DNA of 41,466 nt from JBEIGE01 sp040382055 (GTDB taxonomy: Bacteria > Pseudomonadota > Gammaproteobacteria > Burkholderiales > Burkholderiaceae_C), in assembly GCA_040382055.1 (NCBI GenBank), contig JBEIGE010000026.1, positions 1 through 41,466 of the forward strand, in the 5' to 3' direction. A program made the position numbers and the translations under genes. The notes under the pieces were generated by a model. It was not told the origin of the DNA, ran no database searches, and saw only the letters and a list, made by a program, of their open reading frames with translations. Shown here one piece after another: positions 12,253 to 20,141 of the stretch. Numbering within the stretch: the stretch's first letter is position 1; every line of letters begins with the position of its first letter.

Positions 12253-13200
12253 TTAGCTGAGTTGTTGTTCCAGGTCGTGCAAGACCTGGTAGCAGGGCAA
12301 CACACTGGCCACACTGGCGTTGGGCTCGCGGCCGTCACGGATGGCGGCAAAGAACTCACGGTCTTGCAGCTCAATGCCGTTCATGGACACGGCCACCTGG
12401 CTGACATCTATTTTTTCTTCCTTGCCGGTAAACAGGTCGTCATAACGCGCCAGGTAAGTGGCGGTGTCGCCGATGTAGCGGAAATACGTGCCCAGCGGGC
12501 CGTCGTTGTTGAAAGACAGACTGAGTGTACAAATGGCGCCGTTGGCCGCCTTGAGCTGAATGCTCATGTCCATGGCAATGCCCAAGGTCGGGTGGATGGG
12601 CCCCTGCACCGCATTGGCTTTGACGATGGGGCTGCCGCACTGGTAAGCAAACAAGTCTACCGTGTGCGCAGCGTGGTGCCACAGCAGGTGGTCAGTCCAG
12701 GACCGCGCCTGACCCAGCGCATTCATGTTGCTGCGCCGGAAAAAATAGGTTTGTACATCCATCTGCTGGATGTTGAACTTGCCTGCCGTGATTTGCTGGT
12801 GCACGTATTGATGGCTGGGGTTGAAGCGGCGGGTGTGGCCGCACATGGCCACCAAACCCGAGGCTTTTTGCAGCTCAACCACGGCCTGCGCATCGCGCCA
12901 TGAATCCGCCAGCGGTATTTCTACCTGCACATGTTTGCCGGCTTTGAGACACGCCAGGCTTTGTGCGGCGTGCATTTGGGTGGGCGTACACAAAATAACG
13001 GCGTCTACCGCTTTGATGGCCAGGCTGTCGTTCAAGTCTGTGGTGACATGCGAGATGCCGTATTTGCTGGCAACCTCCTGGGTTTTAGCCAGCTCACGCC
13101 CAACCAAGGAAATCACTTCAACGCCGTCAATGTTTTTGATGCCGTCCAGGTGCTTGATGCCGAAAGCGCCCGCCCCTGCAAGCGCGACTTTGATAGTCAT
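12253..13200 (-). CDS. ligC: 4-carboxy-2-hydroxymuconate-6-semialdehyde dehydrogenase LigC/PmdC
   Basis: A 315-residue Gfo/Idh/MocA-family dehydrogenase. It has an N-terminal Rossmann motif (VALAGAGAFGIKHLDGI), a mid-protein sheet domain, and E-I-P-L-ADS in the cofactor/substrate linker (the EKP-like position). In the protocatechuate 4,5-cleavage pathway LigC oxidises the ring-cleavage product, in its hemiacetal form, to 2-pyrone-4,6-dicarboxylate with NADP+. The start codon overlaps the ligB stop by 4 bases (ATGA), and ligAB directly precede it, which fixes the assignment. Ends DLEQQLS. Confidence 0.93.
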   Translation of the reverse strand: MTIKVALAGAGAFGIKHLDGIKNIDGVEVISLVGRELAKTQEVASKYGISHVTTDLNDSLAIKAVDAVILCTPTQMHAAQSLACLKAGKHVQVEIPLADSWRDAQAVVELQKASGLVAMCGHTRRFNPSHQYVHQQITAGKFNIQQMDVQTYFFRRSNMNALGQARSWTDHLLWHHAAHTVDLFAYQCGSPIVKANAVQGPIHPTLGIAMDMSIQLKAANGAICTLSLSFNNDGPLGTYFRYIGDTATYLARYDDLFTGKEEKIDVSQVAVSMNGIELQDREFFAAIRDGREPNASVASVLPCYQVLHDLEQQLS

Positions 13201-14066
13201 GGGTTCTCCAAAATAAGGTGCCCGACCGCCGTGTTGGAAGCAGGTACATGATAAAAACGATGCTTGACCCTTGGTGCAGCTGATTTGTTTGCTACATCAT
13301 CCATAGCACCCCGGGCGATGAGCCACATCACCAGCTCTATGCCCTCGGAGCCGGCTTCGCGCACGTATTCGATGTGCGGCTTGTCCGCCAACTTCTCGGG
13401 GTTGGCAATCATTTCGTCCAGGAAAGCGTTGTCCCAGGCACGGTTGATCAGGCCAGCACGCGGACCTTGCAACTGGTGGCTCATGCCGCCGGTGCCCCAG
13501 ATCTGGACCTTGAGCGGCTGGTCATACGACTCAACCGCCCGGCGGATGGCCTTGCCCAGTTCCAGGCAGCGCCTGCCAGACGGCACGGGGTACTGCACCA
13601 CATTGACGGCAAAGGGAATCACCGGGCAGGGCCAATGGAAGTCCGAGGCCGGGGGCTGGCCGCACATCAGCGAGAGGGGCACTGTGAGGCCGTGGTCCAC
13701 GTCCATCTTGTTGACGATGGTCAGGTCAAAGTCTTGCTGGATCACGCTTTGCGCAATGTGCGAGGCCAGTTCCGGGTGGCCGATGACCGCCGGGACGGGG
13801 CGCGGGCCCCAGCCTTCGTCGGCCACGGCATAGTGCGCCGCAGTGCCAATGGCAAAGGTGGGAATCATCTCCAGGCTAAAGGCCGTGGCGTGGTCGTTAA
13901 AGACCAGAAAAATGACATCGGGCGGGTTGTCTTTGAGCCACTGCTTGGAATAGTCATAACCCTGGAAGACGGGCTGCCAATAGGGTTCACCGGTCTTGCC
14001 CAGGTCCAGGGCGGCACCGATGGCCGGCACATGCGAAGTAAAAACGGAGGCGGTAATTTTTGCCAT
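13197..14066 (-). CDS. ligB: Protocatechuate 4,5-dioxygenase, beta (catalytic) subunit
   Basis: A 289-residue class III extradiol dioxygenase subunit (LigB fold). Likely Fe(II) ligands are H12 (SHVPAIG), H59 (VFNDHATAF) and E241 or E244 in EAGSEGIELVMW; the active-site His is H197 in GGMSHQL, with H125 in VDHGLTVP. It cleaves protocatechuate between C4 and C5 with O2. The ligA gene is 26 bases upstream and ligC overlaps downstream, the expected alpha-beta-dehydrogenase order. Length equals that of characterised LigB/PmdB. Confidence 0.96.
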   Translation of the reverse strand: MAKITASVFTSHVPAIGAALDLGKTGEPYWQPVFQGYDYSKQWLKDNPPDVIFLVFNDHATAFSLEMIPTFAIGTAAHYAVADEGWGPRPVPAVIGHPELASHIAQSVIQQDFDLTIVNKMDVDHGLTVPLSLMCGQPPASDFHWPCPVIPFAVNVVQYPVPSGRRCLELGKAIRRAVESYDQPLKVQIWGTGGMSHQLQGPRAGLINRAWDNAFLDEMIANPEKLADKPHIEYVREAGSEGIELVMWLIARGAMDDVANKSAAPRVKHRFYHVPASNTAVGHLILENP

Positions 14067-14092
14067 GGTGTTTGGTTTTTCCGGGCTAAGCC

Positions 14093-14533
14093 TCAGGTCA
14101 AAATGCCGGTGCCGCTGCCCTGGGGCTGGCGGTTGGCCTGGGCGTCACCGTTTTCGCCCACATAGCGGTTGCCCTCGACCGAACGGCCGCCCCGGATCAT
14201 CATGGTGCGGTATTCGTCCTCGGTCATGCCGGTCATGGAGCCGGCCATCTGCTGAAAACTTTTACCCAGGGTTGAGCCAATTTTGGCCAGAAAATAAATA
14301 TTGCCGCCGGCCTTGATGCAGCGATTGAGGTCACGCGCCATCACAGCCTGCTTTTGCTCCTCGGTCATGGGCCACTCGTCCAGGTAGGCGCGCTCATTCG
14401 CCTTGAAGCGCTCCCGGTTCTCGGGCTTCATGAGGGACATGCAAAACTGGTTGAGGTGGTAGCCCAGGCGGGATTGCTCGGCATCAAAAATGGTGGTGCC
14501 CGGCACATCAAGGTAATTTTTTTCCAGGGCCAT
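14093..14533 (-). CDS. ligA: Protocatechuate 4,5-dioxygenase, alpha subunit
   Basis: A 146-residue small subunit of the extradiol dioxygenase, an all-helical protein that covers the LigB active site. Seen: YLDVPGTTIFDAEQSRLGYH near the N-terminus, NRERFKANERAYLDEW, and LNRCIKAGGNIYFLAKIG, then GMTEDEYRTMMIRGGRS. Length and sequence fit LigA/PmdA. It is separated from ligI by 3 bases and from ligB by 26, so it is within one operon. Confidence 0.95.
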   Translation of the reverse strand: MALEKNYLDVPGTTIFDAEQSRLGYHLNQFCMSLMKPENRERFKANERAYLDEWPMTEEQKQAVMARDLNRCIKAGGNIYFLAKIGSTLGKSFQQMAGSMTGMTEDEYRTMMIRGGRSVEGNRYVGENGDAQANRQPQGSGTGILT

Positions 14534-14536
14534 GCG

Positions 14537-15442
14537 TCAGCTCCAGTACAGGCGTGTGGGGTTGTCCACCAGCAGCTTGTGTTGCAGTTCAGGCGTGGTG
14601 GCAATGTGGGGAATATAGTCCACCAGCAAGCCGTCATCGGGCATGTGGTTTTTCAGATTGGGGTGCGGCCAGTCGGTCCCCCACAACACGCGATCGGGAA
14701 AGGTTTCTACCAGGTGCCTGGCAAACGGCACCACGTCGCGGTAGGGCTGTTGTTCACCGTTCAAGGCTGGTGGCCCGTCCACGCTCAGGCGCTCCGGGCA
14801 GCTGACCTTGCTCCAGATGTTGGTGTGCTCGCGCATCATCTTCACAAACAAGGCAAATTCGGGCCCATCCACCGGCTTGGTGACATCGGGGCGGCCCATG
14901 TGGTCCACCACCACCGTGGTGGGCAGGGCTGTGAAAAAGTCGTACAGGTCAGGCAGGTCTTGCGCCTCAAAGTACACCACCACATGCCAGCCCAAAGGCG
15001 CTATGCGGTTGGCAATTTCCAGCAGAACCTCGCGCGGCGTGAAGTCTGCCAGGCGTTTGACAAAGTTAAAGCGTGTTCCCCGCACACCGGCGGCATGCAG
15101 CTCTTGCAGTTCGGCATCGGTCACGTTGCGGCTAACGGTTGCAACGCCCCTGGCCTTGTTGCCAGAAGCCCTGAGCGCGTCCACCAGCGCGCGGTTGTCG
15201 CTGCCATGGCAGGTGGCCTGAACAATCACGTTTTTATCAAAGCCCAGGTGGTCGCGCAGCGCGAACAGCTGGGCTTTGGAGGCGTCGCACGGGGTGTATT
15301 TGCGCTCGGGGGCGTAGGGGAATTGCGCGCCGGGGCCAAACACATGGCAGTGCGCATCCACCGCGCCTGCCGGCAATTTGAAGCGCGGCTGGCTGGGGCC
15401 GTTGCACCAGTCAAGCCAGCCTGGGGTTTTTGTGAATTCCAT
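14537..15442 (-). CDS. ligI: 2-pyrone-4,6-dicarboxylate hydrolase LigI/PmdD
   Basis: A 301-residue amidohydrolase-superfamily lactonase that opens 2-pyrone-4,6-dicarboxylate. The ATG at 15442 is preferred to a TTG four codons earlier. Seen: GAVDAHCHVFGPGAQFPYAP, YTPCDAS, HLGFDKNVIVQATCHGSDN and the final catalytic Asp region LWGTDWPHPNL. LigI is unusual in the superfamily in needing no metal. It sits just before ligA, 3 bases away, as in the pmdDABC order. Confidence 0.95.
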   Translation of the reverse strand: MEFTKTPGWLDWCNGPSQPRFKLPAGAVDAHCHVFGPGAQFPYAPERKYTPCDASKAQLFALRDHLGFDKNVIVQATCHGSDNRALVDALRASGNKARGVATVSRNVTDAELQELHAAGVRGTRFNFVKRLADFTPREVLLEIANRIAPLGWHVVVYFEAQDLPDLYDFFTALPTTVVVDHMGRPDVTKPVDGPEFALFVKMMREHTNIWSKVSCPERLSVDGPPALNGEQQPYRDVVPFARHLVETFPDRVLWGTDWPHPNLKNHMPDDGLLVDYIPHIATTPELQHKLLVDNPTRLYWS

Positions 15443-15517
15443 GGGGATTTCCAAGTTGGTTGCGATGATGATGGTTGCAGTGTTGAGAGTTGTAGGTCTT
15501 TGCGGATTGTGAGCGGG

Positions 15518-16531
15518 CTAGTCGGGCTTGATATTGGCCTCACGCACCAGTTTTTCATAGCGCAGGCGCTCAGAGCGCAGCAGCGCCGCAAACATGTCCA
15601 TGCTGCCGGGGATCACTTCGCCGCCCACAGATGTCATGCGTTCCTTCACCTCGGCCGTCTGCAGGGCCTTTTGTATTTCGGCATGCAGTCGTGTAACCAC
15701 CGGCTTGGGCGTGGCAGCTGGTGCAACCACACCGTACCAGACCGAAGCTTCAAAACCGGGGAATCCTGATTCGGCGATGGTGGGCACCTCGGGGAAGATG
15801 GCTGAACGGTTGGGGCTGAGTACAGCGAGCAACTTCAAGCGGCCGCTACGCACATGCGGCAGTGCTTCGAGCGCATTGACGGCCACCATGGGCAGTTGCC
15901 CACCAATCACATCGGTGATGGCCGGCGTTCCGCCCCGGTAAGGGACGTGTTGCAGGGTAATACCAGCAGCACGCTCAAAAAACTCAATGGCCATATGCGG
16001 GGTAGAACCATTGCCGGGGCTGGCAAAGGCAATGCTGTCCGGCTTGGCCTTGGCGGCTTCAATCATTTTGGCAATGCTGGAATACGGCGCATTCGGGTTG
16101 GCAGCCAGCACCACCGGAACCCGACCCACCAACGACACGGCCACCAGATCACGCTCGGCATCAAAAGGTGCAGGTTGGTAAAGGGCCATATTGGCAGCCA
16201 CCGCATTGGCGGCCATCATGAGGGTGTAGCCGTCAGCCGGAGAATCTATCACCGCCTTGGTCGCAATATTGCTGCCTGCACCGGGCCGGTTTTCCACCAC
16301 AAAGGGCTGCCCCAGGGTGTTTGAAAGACTTTGGCTAATGGTGCGCGCCACATTGTCCACAGCGCCACCTGCGGCATAACCCACCAGCATCTTGACCGGC
16401 TTGACCGGATAAACCTGAGGGGCGCTTTGGGCCAGCGCGTCGCAAGCCAGCAAAAAAGTTGCAGCAAAGAAAATCCCAAGTTGGGTGAGATGCTGGCGAG
16501 GACTGAAAAAACGGAGGGAAGAAGGGTTCAT
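15518..16531 (-). CDS. Bug-family (TTT) periplasmic solute-binding protein
   Basis: A 337-residue tripartite tricarboxylate transporter receptor-type protein. A Sec signal peptide (LGIFFAATFLLACDALAQSA) ends near residue 37. The mature part has the Bug hallmarks YPVKPVKMLVGYAAGGAVD, ENRPGAGSNIATKAV, ADGYTLMM, and HVPYRGGTPAITDVIGGQLP. The ATG at 16531 is preferred over the TTG at 16540. No TctA/TctB membrane genes are nearby. Its place inside the lig operon, between the binding protein and ligI, suggests it captures protocatechuate or a related carboxylate; ligand unknown. Confidence 0.92.
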   Translation of the reverse strand: MNPSSLRFFSPRQHLTQLGIFFAATFLLACDALAQSAPQVYPVKPVKMLVGYAAGGAVDNVARTISQSLSNTLGQPFVVENRPGAGSNIATKAVIDSPADGYTLMMAANAVAANMALYQPAPFDAERDLVAVSLVGRVPVVLAANPNAPYSSIAKMIEAAKAKPDSIAFASPGNGSTPHMAIEFFERAAGITLQHVPYRGGTPAITDVIGGQLPMVAVNALEALPHVRSGRLKLLAVLSPNRSAIFPEVPTIAESGFPGFEASVWYGVVAPAATPKPVVTRLHAEIQKALQTAEVKERMTSVGGEVIPGSMDMFAALLRSERLRYEKLVREANIKPD

Positions 16532-16603
16532 GGTCGTCAATCTTGAATTGGAAAGAACATACTGTTGTTGGGTTTGAAGGCTAAGCTGACAAATGTTTGA
16601 TGG

Positions 16604-17431
16604 TTAAGGCGCGCTGCTCGTGCCGCGCAGCCCGGAACGGGTAATGGCCACTTGCAGTTGTCCGTTGGCACGGACTGAATCGGCAAACGCGTTGACAAAA
16701 GGCCGCCCCGCATCGCGTCCCTTGGGGATTGCAATGGCCAGGTTTTCCAGTCCCCAGCGGCCAGCCAGCACTCGGGAGCCGGGCAATTCATCGGACATTT
16801 CAAACAAAATGCCTTTGTTGGTTGCAAACGCATCAATGGTTTTCTGTCGCAGCATGTCTTGTGCCTGCTTTAAAGATGAGGCTGGAATAACCGAGGCATG
16901 TTTAAAGTCGCGGCTCAAGACCCCCTGCGAGCTGCTGCCCTGGCTGACACCCACCCGGATTCCGGGCCGGTCAATGTCGGCCACCGCCATGAGGGGCGAA
17001 CCACTGGCCACCAGATAACCCAACTCCAGTTGCACCAGTGGCTGGGTGAAATCCATGTCACGGGCGCGAATGTCTGTGGCGTTGGTGATGGTGAAATCAA
17101 TCTGACCCGCTTTGAGCGCATCGAGTACCAGCGCCAGCCGGGCAAATTCAATCACCTGGACCTCAGTGCCCAGGCGCTGGGCTAGCTGCGGGCCCAGATC
17201 GTGCGCCACTCCGGCGCGCTGGCCGGTTTTTGCATCCACCACCAATGACGTGGGGCTGCCCGGGTAAACACCGACCCGCAACGTGCCCGTTGGCGCCAGA
17301 ACCTGGCGAACTGCGGGATCGACAGGGGGTGTCGGGCTGGCACAACCCAGGGTGAAGATGGCGCTGGCGAGCGTGCACGCCAACAGACATTGAGAGGCCA
17401 GTGCGCCGAATGATCTGCGATTTAAATCCAT
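16604..17431 (-). CDS. Family 3 extracellular solute-binding lipoprotein
   Basis: A 275-residue substrate-binding protein of the amino-acid/opine type (SBP_bac_3). The ATG at 17431 has a good site (AAGGA) upstream. The signal peptide ends in LGCAS, so it is a lipoprotein. Seen: GTLRVGVYPGSPTSLVVD, GVAHDLGPQLAQRLG, ALKAGQIDFTITNATDIRA, and IAIPKGRD in the last third. No ABC permease or ATPase is present in the window. It sits between ligK and the Bug gene, so it may serve a transporter elsewhere or deliver an aromatic acid. Ligand not predictable. Confidence 0.88.
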   Translation of the reverse strand: MDLNRRSFGALASQCLLACTLASAIFTLGCASPTPPVDPAVRQVLAPTGTLRVGVYPGSPTSLVVDAKTGQRAGVAHDLGPQLAQRLGTEVQVIEFARLALVLDALKAGQIDFTITNATDIRARDMDFTQPLVQLELGYLVASGSPLMAVADIDRPGIRVGVSQGSSSQGVLSRDFKHASVIPASSLKQAQDMLRQKTIDAFATNKGILFEMSDELPGSRVLAGRWGLENLAIAIPKGRDAGRPFVNAFADSVRANGQLQVAITRSGLRGTSSAP

Positions 17432-17537
17432 TTTGTCCTTATGAATTAAAGATAGTTTGCTATACATAATGAAGCAAATAGACTGAAGCGCCACACAGGA
17501 CTGATCTCTTCACAGGCAAACCAGCTGTGACGATTTC

Positions 17538-18233
17538 TCAGTCTATGTATCTGAGGCCCAATTTGGCCAGCGGTTCGCGAAAGTTGTACATGTCCAGACC
17601 CAGTACGCCGGAAGCCAGCTTGGCACGCTTGTCGGCTTCAAGGCTTTCACGCGCTTGGGCTGCGTCGGCCACGGCCTGGGCATGGGCCGCAGGAACAATG
17701 ACCACGCCATCGTCATCGGCAATCACCACGTCGCCGGGGTTGACTTGCGCGCCGGCACAAACCACAGGGATATTCACCGAGCCCAGCGTGGCCTTGATGG
17801 TGCCTTTGGCGCTGATGGCCCGGCTCCAGACCGGGAAGTCCATCTCTTTGAGTTCCTTGACGTCGCGGCAGCCGCCATCAATGACCAGGCCCTTCGCACC
17901 ACGGGCCTTGAAGCTGGTGGCCAACAAATCACCAAAAAAACCGTCGGTATTGTCGGCAGAACAGGCGGCAACCACCACATCACCTTCCCTGATCTGCTCG
18001 GCAACCACATGCATCATCCAGTTGTCACCGGGGTGCAGCAACACCGTGACCGCCGTGCCGCAAGTGCGGGCTCCGCTGTAGATCGGGCGCATATAGGGTT
18101 TGACCAGGCCGACACGGCCTTGGGCCTCGTGAATGGTGGCCACGCCAAAGCGTGAGAGTTTTTCAACGGCCTCTCTATTGGCGCGCACGATATTGCGTTT
18201 GACGATGCCGTAGGGGTTGGTGGCGTTGCTCAT
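17538..18233 (-). CDS. ligK: 4-carboxy-4-hydroxy-2-oxoadipate aldolase LigK/PmdF
   Basis: A 231-residue RraA-like class II aldolase that splits 4-carboxy-4-hydroxy-2-oxoadipate into pyruvate and oxaloacetate; family members also decarboxylate oxaloacetate. Seen: RFGVATIHEAQGRVGLVKPY, CGTAVTV, AEQIREGDVVVAACSAD and the metal/substrate motif GLVIDGGCRDVKEL, then FPVWSR and GDVVIADDDGVVIVP. Its start overlaps the ligJ stop by 4 bases, so the last two steps are co-translated. Confidence 0.95.
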   Translation of the reverse strand: MSNATNPYGIVKRNIVRANREAVEKLSRFGVATIHEAQGRVGLVKPYMRPIYSGARTCGTAVTVLLHPGDNWMMHVVAEQIREGDVVVAACSADNTDGFFGDLLATSFKARGAKGLVIDGGCRDVKELKEMDFPVWSRAISAKGTIKATLGSVNIPVVCAGAQVNPGDVVIADDDGVVIVPAAHAQAVADAAQARESLEADKRAKLASGVLGLDMYNFREPLAKLGLRYID

Positions 18234-19273
18234 GGGGTTTCCTTTGCGTTGAGTGCGGCGTCCAGACGCGGGAACACGCGCCGGGCATTGCCTTCATAAA
18301 CCTTGTAGCGGTCATCGCCAACGATGATGCTTGAAGCTTCAATATAGCGCTTGGTGTCATCGTAGTAGAAGCCGGTTTCGGGGTCGATCCCCCGCACTGC
18401 ACCAATCATCTCGGATGCAAACAGGATGTTGTCGACCGGGATCACCTTGGTCAGCAGGTCGATGCCGGGTTGGTGGTAAACGCAGGTGTCAAAGAAAATA
18501 TTGTTCAACAGGTGGTCTTTGAGCAGCGGTTTTTTCATTTCTTGCGCCAGGCCGCGAAAACGCCCCCAGTGGTAAGGCACCGCGCCACCCCCGTGCGGGA
18601 TGATGAACCGCAGGGTGGGGAAATCCTTGAACAAGTCGCCCTGCAGGCATTGCATAAAAGCCGTGGTGTCTGCATTCAGGTAGTGTGCGCCGGTGGTGTG
18701 AAAGCAGGCATTGCAGCTGGTAGAGACATGCACCATGGCCGGAATGTCGTACTCCACCATCTTCTCGTAAATCGGGTACCAATGGCGGTCGGTCAGCGCT
18801 GGGGAAGTCCAATGCCCGCCCGAAGGATCGGGGTTGAGGTTGATGCCTACATTGCCGTATTGCTTGACGCATTTTTCCAGCTCGGGGATACAGGTGGCCG
18901 GGTCTACGCCCGGGCTTTGCGGCAGCATGGCAGCAGGAATGAAGTGGTCAGGAAAAAGTTGGCTGACGCGATAACACAGTTCGTTGCAAATGGCCGACCA
19001 GGTGGCAGACACATTGAAGTCGCCAATGTGGTGCGCCATGAAGCTGGCGCGCGGGCTGAAAATGGTGAGGTCTGAGCCGCGCTCCTTCATCAGGCGCAGC
19101 TGGTTGGACTCGATGGACTCACGCAGTTCGTCGTCGCTGATTTTCAGGTCTGCCACTTTGGGCATGACAGTTGGGTCCTTGATACCGGCAATCTGCTGGT
19201 TGCGCCATGCCTCCAGCGCCTTGGGCGCGGTGGTGTAGTGGCCATGGCAATCAATCACAAGTGGTTTTTTCAT
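18230..19273 (-). CDS. ligJ: 4-oxalomesaconate hydratase LigJ/PmdE
   Basis: A 347-residue amidohydrolase-fold hydratase that adds water to 4-oxalomesaconate to give 4-carboxy-4-hydroxy-2-oxoadipate. Seen: a metal-site start VIDCHGHYTT, LTIFSPRASFMAHH, VGINLNPDPSGGHW, MVHVSTSCN, FIIPHGGGAVPYHWGR, and ILFASEMIGAVRGIDP. These match LigJ rather than decarboxylase relatives. It precedes ligK with a 4-base overlap and follows a binding-fold gene by 9 bases. Confidence 0.95.
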   Translation of the reverse strand: MKKPLVIDCHGHYTTAPKALEAWRNQQIAGIKDPTVMPKVADLKISDDELRESIESNQLRLMKERGSDLTIFSPRASFMAHHIGDFNVSATWSAICNELCYRVSQLFPDHFIPAAMLPQSPGVDPATCIPELEKCVKQYGNVGINLNPDPSGGHWTSPALTDRHWYPIYEKMVEYDIPAMVHVSTSCNACFHTTGAHYLNADTTAFMQCLQGDLFKDFPTLRFIIPHGGGAVPYHWGRFRGLAQEMKKPLLKDHLLNNIFFDTCVYHQPGIDLLTKVIPVDNILFASEMIGAVRGIDPETGFYYDDTKRYIEASSIIVGDDRYKVYEGNARRVFPRLDAALNAKETP

Positions 19274-19282
19274 GGTGTTTTC

Positions 19283-20002
19283 TTAGTGAAGGGGGAATGT
19301 GGGCTCCATACCCTGACGGCGTTTGACTGCTGCCGCGTCCGAGGAGTTTAAAAAGGCGATCAGATCTTGTACGAGATCGGGTTGTTCCGAGTTGACACAC
19401 ACGCCTGCCGAGAACGTCGTGGTGATCTGTATCTCCGCAGGCAAGGGACCCAGGATGTCAATGCCCGCCATATTGATGAGTTCGCTGAGTTGCTGGAATC
19501 CGAGTTCAACCTCGCCACGAGCGACCAGACTCCCTACGGGAACACCTGCTGGCGCCTGGAAGAGTCGGTCCTTGATTTGCCCGGTGATGCCCCATCGCTC
19601 AAACAGGCCGATCAAGGCCACACCGCTAGGTCCGGTGGAATAGCCGATGCTTTTCGCAGACAAGACCGCGTTTCGAATGGCCGGTTCGGTCGCGATATCC
19701 GGATGCGCAGCCCCGGCACGCACCGCCACGGCGACGCCGGACTGCACCAGGTCGACACGGGAGGCGGGCAGCAAGCGGCCATTGCGCATGAGTCTGTCAA
19801 TCGTGTCAGAGGCCAGAATTGCGACATCGAAAGCCTCGCCGGCATCAACCCGGCGAGAGGCATCCACCCCACCCACAGACTCAACAAGCACGGGCACGCC
19901 ATAGCGCTGCTCGAAGGCGGCCACAAGTTCAGCCAGGACCTGTCGGGTTGCCATTGAGGAAATAACGCGAATAGCGGTAGACGCAAACGTGTTGTCAGGC
20001 AT
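19283..20002 (-). CDS. Periplasmic-binding-protein-fold protein without signal peptide (ModA-like)
   Basis: A 239-residue type 2 periplasmic-binding fold resembling molybdate/sulfate-binding proteins: IRVISSMATRQVLAELVAAF, FDVAILASDTIDRLM, YSTGPSGVALIGLFERWG and VARGEVELGFQQLSELI. No hydrophobic signal sequence precedes the fold; it starts almost directly at the first strand, and no upstream in-frame extension supplies one. It is first in the lig operon, facing the LysR gene. A cytosolic ligand-binding or sensor role for a pathway intermediate is possible; molybdate transport is unlikely without partners. Confidence 0.8.
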   Translation of the reverse strand: MPDNTFASTAIRVISSMATRQVLAELVAAFEQRYGVPVLVESVGGVDASRRVDAGEAFDVAILASDTIDRLMRNGRLLPASRVDLVQSGVAVAVRAGAAHPDIATEPAIRNAVLSAKSIGYSTGPSGVALIGLFERWGITGQIKDRLFQAPAGVPVGSLVARGEVELGFQQLSELINMAGIDILGPLPAEIQITTTFSAGVCVNSEQPDLVQDLIAFLNSSDAAAVKRRQGMEPTFPLH

Positions 20003-20141
20003 CGGTGTTTACATCAGATTGAAAGTCATGAAAGTTAGCAGCACAGATTGTGACGCCCGGACAGGCCACCTCCAAGGCAGGGACATTGATAGCAGGTATA
20101 TCAAATCGGCATAATCTGACCAACGCTATCTCGGTCAAGGT
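20003..20141. promoter_or_regulatory. Divergent lig operon/lysR control region
   Basis: A 139-base divergent intergenic region. A perfect inverted repeat TTGATA-N7-TATCAA at 20086-20104 is centred 47 bases before the lysR start and ~93 before the first lig-side gene. Its symmetry and position fit a LysR-type recognition site that controls the regulator and its divergent target. Exact -35 and -10 boxes were not assigned. Confidence 0.5.

Noticed and set aside
14354..15769. A 471-codon plus-strand frame across ligA and ligI
   Set aside because: It spans two well-recognised minus-strand genes and has no family features.
19283..20002. Calling this gene modA for molybdate uptake
   Set aside because: No signal peptide, no modB/modC, and it is operonic with ligJ.
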